Assembly: GCF_022965805.1 (NCBI RefSeq)
Contig: NC_133103.1
Location: 31,621,635-31,685,634, forward strand
Source of the DNA: Primulina eburnea
Taxonomy: Eukaryota > Streptophyta > Magnoliopsida > Lamiales > Gesneriaceae
Length of the DNA: 64,000 bases
Direction of reading: 5' to 3'
Shown one piece after another: positions 1 to 11,180 of the stretch (positions are counted from its first letter, which is position 1; every line of letters starts with the position of its first letter). Under the pieces are notes generated by a model. That model was not told where the DNA came from. It searched no databases and saw only the letters and a list, made by a program, of their open reading frames with translations. Position numbers and translations under genes: made by a program.

Positions 1-1437
1 TGACGAAACAAAATACAAAACATCATTCCTATGATCATGCCAAAATCTTCCTTCCAACGGTGTATGCATATGACCCCCTGTCCACAGTCAACGTCCCGGG
101 CCTCTACTCTGATCTGCATCACATGAAAAATAACTGAAATGAGAATAAATCTCAGCAAGTGGAACTCTAACATAGCAATGATACAATATACTCTGTAAAA
201 CATGGCTTTGAAATCATAAATACCATCAACTCTGAAACATGAATATCATAGCAATAGCAATAGCAATGAGAGTATTTTCTTTACTCTGGGGATTGATATC
301 AATAGTTTCTCTGCTCTGGTGCTAATACCCCTATCGATATAAACCGATAACTCTGAGGGATAAAAGCCTATGGTCGTTGATCAACTAATATTGCATGCAA
401 TCTCTGACTATGTATTTATCAATCCGAAAACATTTAAACTCTCTCTGGCTTTAACAATCACTTTGAAACTCTATCTTTGCTCTTGTATTCCCTTTTTAAT
501 AAATATGAGACATAAAAGTCTCCAATAATCAACAATGATAACAATACATAGCAATGAATCAATTGAAAGGAATAACACATTAAAACTTTTGAAACACAAT
601 ACATATACAATCATGTGAGCAAAAGGGATGAGTTTCCACTTACAACCCACAAGAACACCTCCTCTAATCACTTGATTCACCACCTACAACAATAATCCAA
701 ATATAACACCAACATCAACTCAATATCCAAGATACCAAGCTAAACAATCCATAAATCCAACAAAATCAACAACCCAAATCAACTCTTAACTCAAAACCAT
801 GAGATAAATGCACCAAAAACTTACCTAAGCTTCCTCTCACCACGTAGAAGCTCGATCTAAACTCGGAAATCCAACTAGATCCAAGAATCAAAGGTAGGAA
901 ATGAATGAAATGGTAGAAAACCATAAGAAATGGAGAGAATTCGAAATGAAAGAGAAGAGAAGAAGGTAAAGTGATGGCCAACCACTCCAAAAAGCAACTT
1001 AAAATCTCGCCCATACCTAGACCGCGGGTGCGTCAACACAAGGGCCGCGGGTGCGCTGAGCTCACGGCAATCCACAAAATTCTGAACTACTAACACCACG
1101 GGTGCGGCGCTGCAAGCACCGCGGGTGCGGTCCCTGCATCACCACAGGTGCGGTGATGCTACGGCTCTCCAACTCAAAAATCTGCACAGTCGACCGCGGG
1201 TGCACTCCTTGCACTACCGCGGGTGCGGTCTCCTCTCGGCCAAGAAACAAACCAAAGCAACTAAAATCGATCCGAAACACTGAAACAACACAACCAACAA
1301 CATCTAATATAACAACCAAGCCACAAACAATAATACCAACTAAACTATAACCCATAACACAACTCTAATCATCTAAATACAAACCCAAATAACATACAAA
1401 ACTTAAATCGTACCGTACACCGGGCTCGGCTATTACA
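1..1437 (-). repeat. 3' LTR of A1 (truncated by window)
   Basis: This LTR matches 6169-7607 almost base for base and ends in TATTACA, which is the minus-strand start TGTAATAG. It holds a dyad array at 1021-1230 and a splice-donor-like GTAAGT on the minus strand at 824-819. The ORFs inside it are not coding. Confidence 0.95.
1021..1230 (-). repeat. Type I dyad array in A1 3' LTR
   Basis: About seven units related to ACCGCACCCGCGGT on the minus strand, separated by 15-40 bp of non-repeated sequence. Each unit is a dyad (ACCGC/GCGGT arms around ACCC). Three of the seven base differences from the other LTR (at 1098, 1144 and 1221) fall in this array, each at a CpG. Confidence 0.9.
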
Positions 1438-1472
1438 ATCTCCCCCCTTAGAGGAATTTCGTCCGCGAAATT
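1438..1472 (-). promoter_or_regulatory. A1 PPT and adjacent 3' hairpin
   Basis: On the minus strand a purine run (AAGGGGGGAGATTG) abuts the LTR start, the usual primer site for plus-strand DNA synthesis. Just upstream is a hairpin AATTTCG-CGGA-CGAAATT at 1455-1472, which recurs beside every Ty3 PPT in this window. Confidence 0.85.
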
Positions 1473-1476
1473 GACG

Positions 1477-4400
1477 TCACTGCACGAACAACTCAGGATA
1501 CTTCTCTCTCATCTCATCCTCTGGTTCCCACGTAGCCTCCTCGATCAAATGGTTCCTCCAAAGGACTTTAACGATGCCGATCTCTTTGTTCCTCAATACT
1601 CTAACTGTGCGATCCAGAATCTGAATCGGAATCTCTTGGTACGTCAAACTCGGCGTCAAGTCCAATGGCTCGTGGCGAAGAACATGGGAAGGATTCGCAA
1701 CATACTTCCTGAGCATCGATACATGAAACACATTGTGAACTCTGTCAAGATCTGGCGGTAGGGCTAATCTGTAGGCTCTGTCACCGACTCTGTCCAATAT
1801 CTCAAATGGACCAATAAATCTAGGACTCAACTTGCCCTTCTTGCCAAATCGCATCACACCCTTGAGAGGTGCTATCTTCAAGAACACGTGATCGCCAACC
1901 TCGAACTGCAAAGGCCTACGACGAACATCTGCATAGCTCTTCTGTCTCGATTGCGCAGTCTTCATCCTCTCTCTGATCACAGCAACAACATCAGCCGTCT
2001 GCTGGACCAACTCTGGTCCCAACATCCTCCTCTCACCAACCTCATCCCAATACAAGGGAGATCTGCACTTCCTGCCATAAAGTGCCTCATACGGTGCCAT
2101 CCCAATCGACGCCTGGTAGCTATTGTTGTACGTGAACTCCACAAGTGGCAATTTAGAATCCCAGCTACCAGAATAATCAATAGTACAAGCTCTGAGCATA
2201 TCTCAAGAATCTGAATGACTCTCTCTGACTGACCGTCGCTCTGAGGGTGATAAGCTGTACTGAACGCTAACCGCGAACCCATATCTCTGTGCAAACTCTT
2301 CCAAAACTCTGAAGTAAATCTGGGGTCACGATCAGACACAATCGACACAGGCACACCATGAAGTCTAACAATCTCTGCTATGTAATCCTCAGCATATTGG
2401 TTCATGGAATACGTCGTCTTGACTGGAAGAAAGTGCGCTGACTTGGTCAATCGATCAACGATAACCCAAATGGAATTGAAACCTCTCTGCACTCTGGGAA
2501 GACCCGTCACAAAATCCATCGTAATATGCTCCCACTTCCACTGAGGAATCGGCAATGATAACAATGTCCCAGCAGGTCTCTGATGCTCGATCTTCACCTG
2601 CTGACAAGTAAGGCACTGAGAAATGAACAAAGCAATATCTTTCTTCATACCTGGCCACCAATAGAGTCGACGAAGATCCTGATACATCTTTGTACTGCCT
2701 GGATGAATCGAATATGGCGCAGTATGAGCCTCTGTCAAGACGTCTCTCCGAATATCATCGCCAACAAGAACACAAATACGGCCTCTGAAAGTCACCAAAC
2801 CGTCTCCATTCAAACCAAACTCTGAATTACCTCTCTCCTCTGCTCTAGCTCTCAACTCTGACAACTGAACATCGTCAGTCTGCTCTCTACGGATCCTGTC
2901 CGTCAATGTAGCCCGAATGACCAACGCTGAAAGGCGAGCAATAGTCCCCGGAACTACCAAAGCAATCTCCTCTCTCTGCAAATCCATCAACAATGGCCTC
3001 TGAATCAAAGAACTCAAGGAAGAACTCGACTTACGACTCAAAGCATCAGCCACAACGTTTGCTTTCCCTGGGTGGTAACTGATAGTCACATCATAATCTT
3101 TGACAAGCTCTAACCACCTCCTCTGTCGCATATTGAGCTCTTTCTGAGAAAACAGATACTTCAAACTCTTGTGGTCTGTGAAGATCTCACACTTTTCGCC
3201 ATACAAGTAATGTCTCCAAATCTTCAAGGCGAAAACCACAGCTGCCAGCTCTAAATCATGCGTCGGATAATTCTTCTCGTAATCCTTCAACTGGCGAGAA
3301 GCATAGGCAATGACCTTACCTCGCTGCATCAGCACTGCACCAAGGCCTTTCTTCGACGCATCGGTATAGACAACAAAATCCTCTGAACCACTGGGCAATG
3401 AAAGAACAGGAGCTGTCGTCAATCTATCCTTCAACTCCTGAAAGGCACTCTGGCAATCGATGGACCACTCGAACTTCACAGTCTTCCTCGTCAGATAGGA
3501 CAATGGCAGGGCAATCTTGGAAAAATCTGAAATGAAACGACGATAATAACCCGCCAAACCAAGGAAACTGCGTACCTCTGAAACAGTGGTAGGAATAGGC
3601 CACTTCTGAATCGCCTCTACCTTCACTGGATCAATAGATAAGCCATCTTTCGAAACGACATGGCCTAGAAAAGAAATCTGATCCAACCAAAACTCGCACT
3701 TCTTCAACTTGGCAAACAGCCTCCTCTCTCTCAACAACTGAAGCACAACTCTGAGATGCTCTGAATGAAGCTCTCTGGTCTTGGAATAGATCAAGATGTC
3801 GTCGATGAAGGCAATGACGAAGCTATCCAAGAACGGCTTGAACACTCGGTTCATCAGGTCCATGAAAACTGAAGGGGCATTGGTCAGACCAAAAGACATC
3901 ACGAGAAACTCATAGTGACCATACCTGGTCCTGAACGCCGTCTTAGGGATATCAGACTCCCTAACCTTCAACTGATAGTAGCCAGACCGAAGATCAATCT
4001 TCGAAAAGACAGTGGCACCATGGAGCTGGTCAAATAGATCGTCAATCCGAGGCAACGGATACTTGTTCTTGACAGTCACTTTGTTAAGCTCTCGGTAGTC
4101 GATACACAGCCGCAACGACCCATCTTTCTTCTTGACAAAAAGAACCGGAGCTCCCCAAGGCGAAGAACTCGGACGAATAAAACCCTTGTCTAGAAGATCC
4201 TGCAGCTGCGTCTTCAACTCCTTCATCTCGGTAGGAGCCATCCTATACGGAGCCTTAGAAATAGGAACCGTACCTGGAGCTAAATCAATCACGAACTCAA
4301 CATCTCTGTCCGGCGGCAAACCCGGAACATCATCCTCAAACACATCAGCAAACTCCCTCACCACATCAATATCATCAATATTCAATTTCACAATACTATC

Positions 4401-5903
4401 CACATCCACAACAGAAGCCAGAAATACATCACAACCTCTACACATCAATCTCTCAGCCTCAAGACAGGAAAGAAAAGGAAGGACCAGCGAAGTACCTGCA
4501 CTGGCGAGAACTCCTCCCTGGCCATCATCTGCAAAAGTCACCGTCTTAGCAACGCAATCGATAACAGCACGATAGGTCGACAGCCAATCCATGCCAAGAA
4601 TAACATCAAAGGCAACCATCGGGATCACAATCAAATCAGCAAAAACCTCCCTATCAACAATACGAACATGGCAAGCATGCACTATCGATGTTGGGCACAA
4701 GACATCTCCCGAAGGCAAAACAACATTGAACTGGAGGGGAATAACAGAAGGAACTATACCCAAAGATCTCAAAAACAATTCAGACATAAAAGAATGAGTA
4801 GCACCAGTATCAATCAAAGTCGTAGCTACTCTGCCTGAAATTAAAATAGTACTAGAGATCACAGAAGAATCATGATTAATACCTTCCTTTATCATCGAAA
4901 AGATACGACCCTGCACCTTCTCTTGGCTAGCTCCTCTTGGACAATCTCGGGCAACGTGGCCTGCCGTGCCACAACGATAACAAGTATGAGTGCCAAATCT
5001 GCACTCTCCCCTATGACGTCGACCACACTTAGAACACAAAGGCTTCTCTGGATCGGATGGAACAACTGGAACTGGCGGTGGTCTAGGACTCGACTCCATC
5101 TTGCCCTTCCCCTTGAATCGATCCCTGCCTCTCTGACTCGAACTCTGGCCCCTCTGAGCAAAGGCCTGGTGTCTCGCTTGCCTCTCCCGAGCAATATCCT
5201 TCTCATCCTGCTTAGCCAACAATGCCTTGGATACAATCTCCTTGAAAGTAGCGGCCTTGGACATATTGATATCCCGTCGAATCTCGGCTCTAAGGCCTCG
5301 AATGAAATGAGCGCCTTTATCTTTGTCATTGGATGCAACATACGGAGCAAACAAGCAACCCTCTTCAAATTTCAGAATATACTCACCAACATCCAAGCTC
5401 CCCTAACGAAGCTCCAAGAACTCCGTAACCTTCCTCGCTCGAAGTGCATCGGGGAAATACTTGTCATAGAACAAGTCTGTGAACTCTGACCACTTCAATG
5501 TCGAGACATCAACTCCTACTTTGGTCGCATTCCACCAAATGCGAGCAGCTTTAACCAACATGAAGACGGCACAGCTGATCCTATCTTTGTCCTCGTACTG
5601 GAGGTGATCGAAGATCGCCTCTAAAGCCTTGACCTACTCGACAGCAACTAAAGGATCAGTGCTACCTGCGAATTCCGGTGGATCCATTCTCTTGAAAGCA
5701 GAAAATATGGCATCAGTGCCAACAGCCTGAGCAACTTGCCCTCTCCCTTGACCTCTGCCCTGACCTGCTCCTTGCAATCGGAGCAACTGCTGAATCTGCT
5801 CACTGTGGACCTTGGCCTGCTCTTTAAGCAACTTGCCGAACTCGTCGACAACTCTCGAGGAAGAACTATCCTCACCCTCTACTGCTTTCCTCTTAGGTGG
5901 CAT
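1477..5903 (-). pseudogene. A1 gag-pol polyprotein, broken
   Basis: This is the gag-protease-RT-RNase H-integrase-chromodomain polyprotein of a Ty3 chromovirus. The start is ATG at 5903 (MPPKRK). Visible in order: gag core, one CCHC knuckle ([14 protein letters not shown], about 4940-4980), protease [12 protein letters not shown] with FIDDILIYS, RNase H YTDAS, an integrase zinc region and core with [13 protein letters not shown], and a C-terminal chromodomain-like tail ending PELFVQ. Three breaks are seen. TAG at 5636-5634 lies in gag, where A2 has tryptophan. TAG at 5405-5403 stands where A2 has glutamine. A 1-nt deletion near 2201, relative to A2, splits the integrase. Otherwise the frame is open for over 1,100 codons, so inactivation is recent. 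It cannot make a full polyprotein as it stands. Confidence 0.95.
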
Positions 5904-6022
5904 CCTCTACTCTACAATGGCTCACAAAAGACATATCAATATATAACAATGGATAGATGCAAGAAAACTTACCCGGACAGTTGACAGTAGATGAGGTCAT
6001 ATGCATTGGTCCGAAGAACACC

Positions 6023-6034
6023 GCTCTGATACCA
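6023..6034 (-). promoter_or_regulatory. A1 primer-binding site (tRNA-iMet)
   Basis: The minus strand reads TGGTATCAGAGC, complementary to the 3' end of plant initiator tRNA-Met. It lies six bases inside the 5' LTR boundary at 6040. Confidence 0.95.
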
Positions 6035-6039
6035 CTAAA

Positions 6040-7607
6040 TGTGACACCTCTGACCTCTTTAAATAAAATACACAGCGGAAATTAAAAATTTTCTTTAAAA
6101 TATGGAAGGAGTTTCAAAATACAATTCTTTAAACATCTTTACAAAATAATAATACATGATCATTCAAATGACGAAACAAAATACAAAACATCATTCCTAT
6201 GATCATGCCAAAATCTTCCTTCCAACGGTGTATGCATATGACCCCCTGTCCACAGTCAACGTCCCGGGCCTCTACTCTGATCTGCATCACATGAAAAATA
6301 ACTGAAATGAGAATAAATCTCAGCAAGTGGAACTCTAACATAGCAATGATACAATATACTCTGTAAAACATGGCTTTGAAATCATAAATACCATCAACTC
6401 TGAAACATGAATATCATAGCAATAGCAATAGCAATGAGATGGTATTTTCTTTACTCTGGGGATTGATATCAATAGTTTCTCTGCTCTGGTGCTAATACCC
6501 CTATCGATATAAACCGATAACTCTGAGGGATAAAAGCCTATGGTCGTTGATCAACTAATATTGCATGCAATCTCTGACTATGTATTTATCAATCCGAAAA
6601 CATTTAAACTCTCTCTGGCTTTAACAATCACTTTGAAACTCTATCTTTGCTCTTGTATTCCCTTTTTAATAAATATGAGACATAAAAGTCTCCAATAATC
6701 AACAATGATAACAATACATAGCAATGAATCAATTGAAGGGAATAACACATTAAAACTTTTGAAACACAATACACATACAATCATGTGAGCAAAAGGGATG
6801 AGTTTCCACTTACAACCCACAAGAACACCTCCTCTAATCACTTGATTCACCACCTACAACAATAATCCAAATATAACACCAACATCAACTCAATATCCAA
6901 GATACCAAGCTAAACAATCCATAAATCCAACAAAATCAACAACCCAAATCAACTCTTAACTCAAAACCATGAGATAAATGCACCAAAAACTTACCTAAGC
7001 TTCCTCTCACCACGTAGAAGCTCGATCTAAACTCGGAAATCCAACTAGATCCAAGAATCAAAGGTAGGAAATGAATGAAATGGTAGAAAACCATAAGAAA
7101 TGGAGAGAATTCGAAATGAAAGAGAAGAGAAGAAGGTAAAGTGATGGCCAACCACTCCAAAAAGCAACTTAAAATCTCGCCCATACCTAGACCGCGGGTG
7201 CGTCAACACAAGGGCCGCGGGTGCGCTGAGCTCACGGCAATCCACAAAATTCTGAACTACTAACACCGCGGGTGCGGCGCTGCAAGCACCGCGGGTGCGG
7301 TCCCTGCATCACCGCAGGTGCGGTGATGCTACGGCTCTCCAACTCAAAAATCTGCACAGTCGACCGCGGGTGCACTCCTTGCACTACCGCAGGTGCGGTC
7401 TCCTCTCGGCCAAGAAACAAACCAAAGCAACTAAAATCGATCCGAAACACTGAAACAACACAACCAACAACATCTAATATAACAACCAAGCCACAAACAA
7501 TAATACCAACTAAACTATAACCCATAACACAACTCTAATCATCTAAATACAAACCCAAATAACATACGAAACTTAAATCGTACCGTACACCGGGCTCGGC
7601 TATTACA
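6040..7607 (-). repeat. 5' LTR of A1 (1568 bp)
   Basis: Complete LTR: on the plus strand it begins TGTGACACC and ends TATTACA. The type I dyad array lies at 7191-7400, a few hundred bases from the U3 start. A consensus-like donor CTTAG|GTAAGT lies on the minus strand at 6994-6989. I see no convincing TATA box; a weak ATTTTAAGT follows the array. Confidence 0.95.
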
Positions 7608-9822
7608 TGCCAATCACCAGTTCATAACAAATCAGTATTGGCATCTGCTACCAAATTTGTTAATCTTAGTTAAAGATATATTCAATCTTTGGCTTCAAAT
7701 ACCAACAGTCATCGTCCGACATTGGCTTAATAGTCTACGTAATCTGAGCTATCCTCATTTCTTCTGAATCAGTTTCATTTTTCTTATCAGATATCTGATC
7801 CTATCAATTCCAATCTCAGGCATTACTGCAATATCATTCCTATCAGAAGGAAAATAGCAGTTTTCACTGTACAATACTTCAACTCAAGCTATTTCGATAC
7901 TCGTTTAGTAGCTATTATCGTACAATAATTCAAAAGTGACAATGAATCATGCCAACTAGTGCTATAATCCAGCACTACATGTCCTGGATATCCTCCAGTA
8001 TCTAGATAGTTCACTCCGACTATCCGTCAATCTATAAATTATAGATGAAAAATCATGTTATACACTCAGCCAAAAGTATAAAATCAAACGAAAATCACAG
8101 TCTGATAAAATCAACTTTGGCATTTAATACAATCTGACTCCTTTTCTGACATATCTCTCAGTCGTCTGGTCATATTTGTGCATCATCTTGTACAATAGAA
8201 TCTATACCGATTTGAACAGTCGTTCAATCACAATTACTATCTTGGCAAGACTGCAGTAGTGTCATCACACAATCTATAGAAATGTACTCCCATTTCTATT
8301 TAGAAGTGAATAGTCAAGATCATTAATCTAAAAGTTTCTATCTTTCTGTCTTCACCTGTCAACGATTTAGACATTTCAGTACCAATTCTGACATAATTGA
8401 TTTCAGCTGTTTATATCAAAACTGTCTATTCGAATTATCATACATTTCCCGTTACCAGAATAATGCTGAAACTACTACTATGTGCATCTGACAATACCTG
8501 TTATTTCAAATGCGAATATCTGACACAAACAAATCAGTTAATAATATAAATTAAAGAAAAATACCTACCTGATATTCAGTTCTGACTATCAAAATCAAGT
8601 TCTGAACAGTCTGATGAAACTTCTAAATCGCTGAATTTTCAAAACCAGTTTTGAGTCGACTGGACTGTATATAAACTCAACGGTTCATATCAATCGGTAT
8701 CAAAAACGGACTCAGAATGATAATAATATCGGATCAGATTCAAAATATCAATACGCAATACTGATCTAATAACTGCATAGAACGCCATTTCTGACATTTC
8801 GAAAATTCTGCCATATTCAATGTTGTTCTCAGCCACTGATCAGGGTCTTACTGTGCACAATCAATCAGTATACTATCCTCAGATATGATAGACTCTGAAT
8901 ACAATCGGTTACAATCAAAATTCATATCCGAACAATTCTGTATACAACACTCTCAGTACCCAGAATATTCAATACAACTGTCAACTGTCCGATTCAATCA
9001 ATCATACGCTGCGAATATATCAAAATATCATAGATAAAACGAGCATATAATCATCAGAACACTTCTAAGCACATGATTTATCAACCCATAAACGGAACTG
9101 AAGTACTTTACAGAGAACCATATAATCAGATGTAACTCCAACTCTTCAGGCAATAAATCTTTCCACTGATATCTCAATTCTCTCAATTCAATCAGTATCA
9201 GTCTATAAGAAATTCTAGAATGAAACCAATAACTGGAATCACATCACGGCCGAAATCACTCTCCCTGATACAGGACAACCTGAAATCTCATCTGTAAGAC
9301 TATAGCAAACTTCCTGCTACTAGTAAATCAATCCCTGATAGGCTCATCTTCAGTAATCAACTGAATATATGAGGAATTACTCCATTCCTTTCGATAATCA
9401 TCGAATCTTATATAATACGGATATCAAGGAATTCAAAATCAAGAATCCTGACCGTATATCATTCATTCTTTGGCCATTTCAGGTCCAAATCTTACCATTT
9501 CCTGGCAAGACTCTATAATCGCTCGGTACTTTTTCGATATATCAATATCAATCATGCAGTCATCATCAGACAATACAAGTACAAGCTAGTCTAACTCAAT
9601 CTCATTCTCAACTTACTGTAGTATATGATATATCATGAAATATCACTGATATCAAATTTCTTTCCCCAAAAAAATAAGGAATCAAGACTACAGTAAATAC
9701 AGACTCAACAGGTACAATGTATATCAATGCAATTCAGTCAAAGATATTCGTAAAGAATGCATTAGTATATATCAATACATATGCAATCTAATCATAAAAG
9801 ACCAGTACCTGTCACTGTATCA
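7608..9822 (-). pseudogene. C1 decayed pol region (non-coding)
   Basis: No open frame of note remains. Short stretches match D base by base on the reverse strand, for example about 8560-8600 against D 20720-20760 and about 7960-8090 against D 21240-21400. The latter aligns with the integrase region of H around 50960-51130, which shows that this is relic pol and not unrelated DNA. Domains are not translatable by eye. Confidence 0.7.
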
Positions 9823-10895
9823 TCAAGTGTGTCCTGGGTCTGTTTCTCGATCACCACCCCCAGATGATCCTGATCCCTGAAATCTTCGGGCACCTTTCTG
9901 TGGACAGACTCTCGCAAAGTGTCCTTGCTGTTTACAGAAGTTGCACCGACCAGTCACTCCATGGCATAGCTCCGGGGAATGTCTCCCACCGCAATTCCTG
10001 CAATAAACTCCAGTATAATTCGGACTAGAGCCATTGGAACTAGATGAACCGCTCCCAAACTTCTTGAATTGCTTCTTTTGAACTTTCAACATCTCTTTCT
10101 TTCCACCACTGCTACTGCCAATCTCGATTCTGGAAGGTAGTTGTTGTGGTACCGGTGTTGGAAGAACATATGAAGCTTTCTTTTGTCTCACTAGAACGGT
10201 TTCTGCTCTTCTGGCTCGATTCAGAGTATCAGTAAAATTACTCGGTTGTTTCACAGTTACCAAGGTGCGTATTTCTGGATTCAAGCCCTTGATAAACTGA
10301 TCAGCTACAGCTGTATCATTTCTAGCCACTTGCGGGCCAAACTTTAACAAGGTGAAGAAATGGGCCAAATATTCATCAATCTTCAATGGACCCTGCCTCA
10401 AATTTGCAAATTCTGCACTTTTGTCCTCTCGATATGATAGAGGTACAAACCTTTGATAAAATTCTACTTTGAAGAGTTTCCACGTAATCGTGAAACCACG
10501 CTGTGCTATGGCTTCCCGGGTTATCAGCCACCAACTCCTAGCGACTTCCGTAGTTGATTCCCAACCAATTTAATTCTGCACTCATCTGTGAATCCCAGAA
10601 ATTCAAACAGCATTTCAATCTCCTCCAGCCAAATCTCACAATCAGCTGGTGCCTCAACACCCCTCAAAATCGATGGTTGAAACGACTGAAACCTTATCAT
10701 CTGTGTTTCCATCAGAGTTTCAGACACATCCATCTGATCATACGATGTACTACCCCCTTTCTGGAATCCTTCTAGGAGGAATATCTGATAATCACAGACG
10801 TTAGTAATAACAGGAGACAAATCCGTCTCAATCCCAATCCTGATCAGCTTACCTCTGATCAAGAATTGGTTCTGATCCAGTTTCAAATAATACAT
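9823..10895 (-). pseudogene. C1 gag, frameshifted
   Basis: Retrotransposon gag on the minus strand, in two frames. The upstream part holds the conserved FQSFQPSILRG segment (10895-10524). The downstream part holds the FANLRQG motif region, a serine-rich linker and a CCHC knuckle CNFCKQQGHFARVC (10401-9823). Compared with D and H, the usual gag start (ATG of an MPPRR-like N-terminus) reads ATT. One extra G lies near 10757, and about one base is missing near 10552. An internal ATG (MDVSE) could start a shorter product but would still hit the frameshift. Gag assembles the virus-like particle, so C1 would depend on Gag supplied in trans. Confidence 0.85.
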
Positions 10896-11164
10896 ATTAC
10901 CAAATCAACTCAGATAGTCAGGTAACATGTAGCTTAATATACAGTAAAAACATACTGAAATCTTATCATATACAATGTAATATTCAATCATATGCCATAT
11001 AAATCCAGGCAGTAAAGCATAATATCATGCTAGCATACACAATGTAATTCCACATTATAATCAATCACATGCTAGCAATCACATGCAAGGAAAGAAAACT
11101 CATTCTACCCCGCTCACTCTCCTCTATCTCACTGCTAAGGAACCTATAGTTCAAGGACCTACAA
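10896..11164 (-). other. C1 leader between PBS and gag
   Basis: Untranslated leader on the minus strand, AT-rich, with repeated GCTAGCAT-like words also found in the D leader (17990-18070). No ORF. A role in RNA packaging is possible from position only. Confidence 0.6.
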
Positions 11165-11175
11165 CTCTGATACCA
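11165..11175 (-). promoter_or_regulatory. C1 primer-binding site (tRNA-iMet)
   Basis: The minus strand reads TGGTATCAGAG followed by T instead of C, one mismatch to the usual 12-mer, just inside the LTR end at 11181. Confidence 0.85.
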
Positions 11176-11180
11176 CCTGT

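Larger units (their letters stand above)
1..7607 (-). mobile_element. Element A1: Ty3/gypsy chromovirus-like LTR retrotransposon, cut by left window edge
   Basis: Two direct LTR copies flank a minus-strand gag-pol: the copy at 1-1437 lacks its outer end because the window starts inside it, and 6040-7607 is complete. Window position 1 corresponds to position 6169. The internal side has an iMet PBS next to the right LTR and a PPT next to the left LTR, so transcription runs right to left. A1 sits inside element C1, whose sequence resumes at 7608; the left TSD lies outside the window. I counted about seven substitutions and one 2-bp indel over the 1437 shared LTR bases, so the insertion is young. 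The same family occurs as A2. Confidence 0.95.

Noticed and set aside
1062..1355. ORFs on both strands across the GC-rich LTR arrays, also at 7232-7525, 12898-13371, 40872-41141, 46144-46512 and 59720-60046
   Set aside because: They are translations of the dyad arrays, open only because the units are GC-rich and near-palindromic. Copies are not conserved as protein.
1471..5489. Plus-strand ORFs opposite A1, A2 and N gag-pol (for example 4132-4575, 35992-36864)
   Set aside because: They are shadows of the conserved pol frames on the opposite strand.
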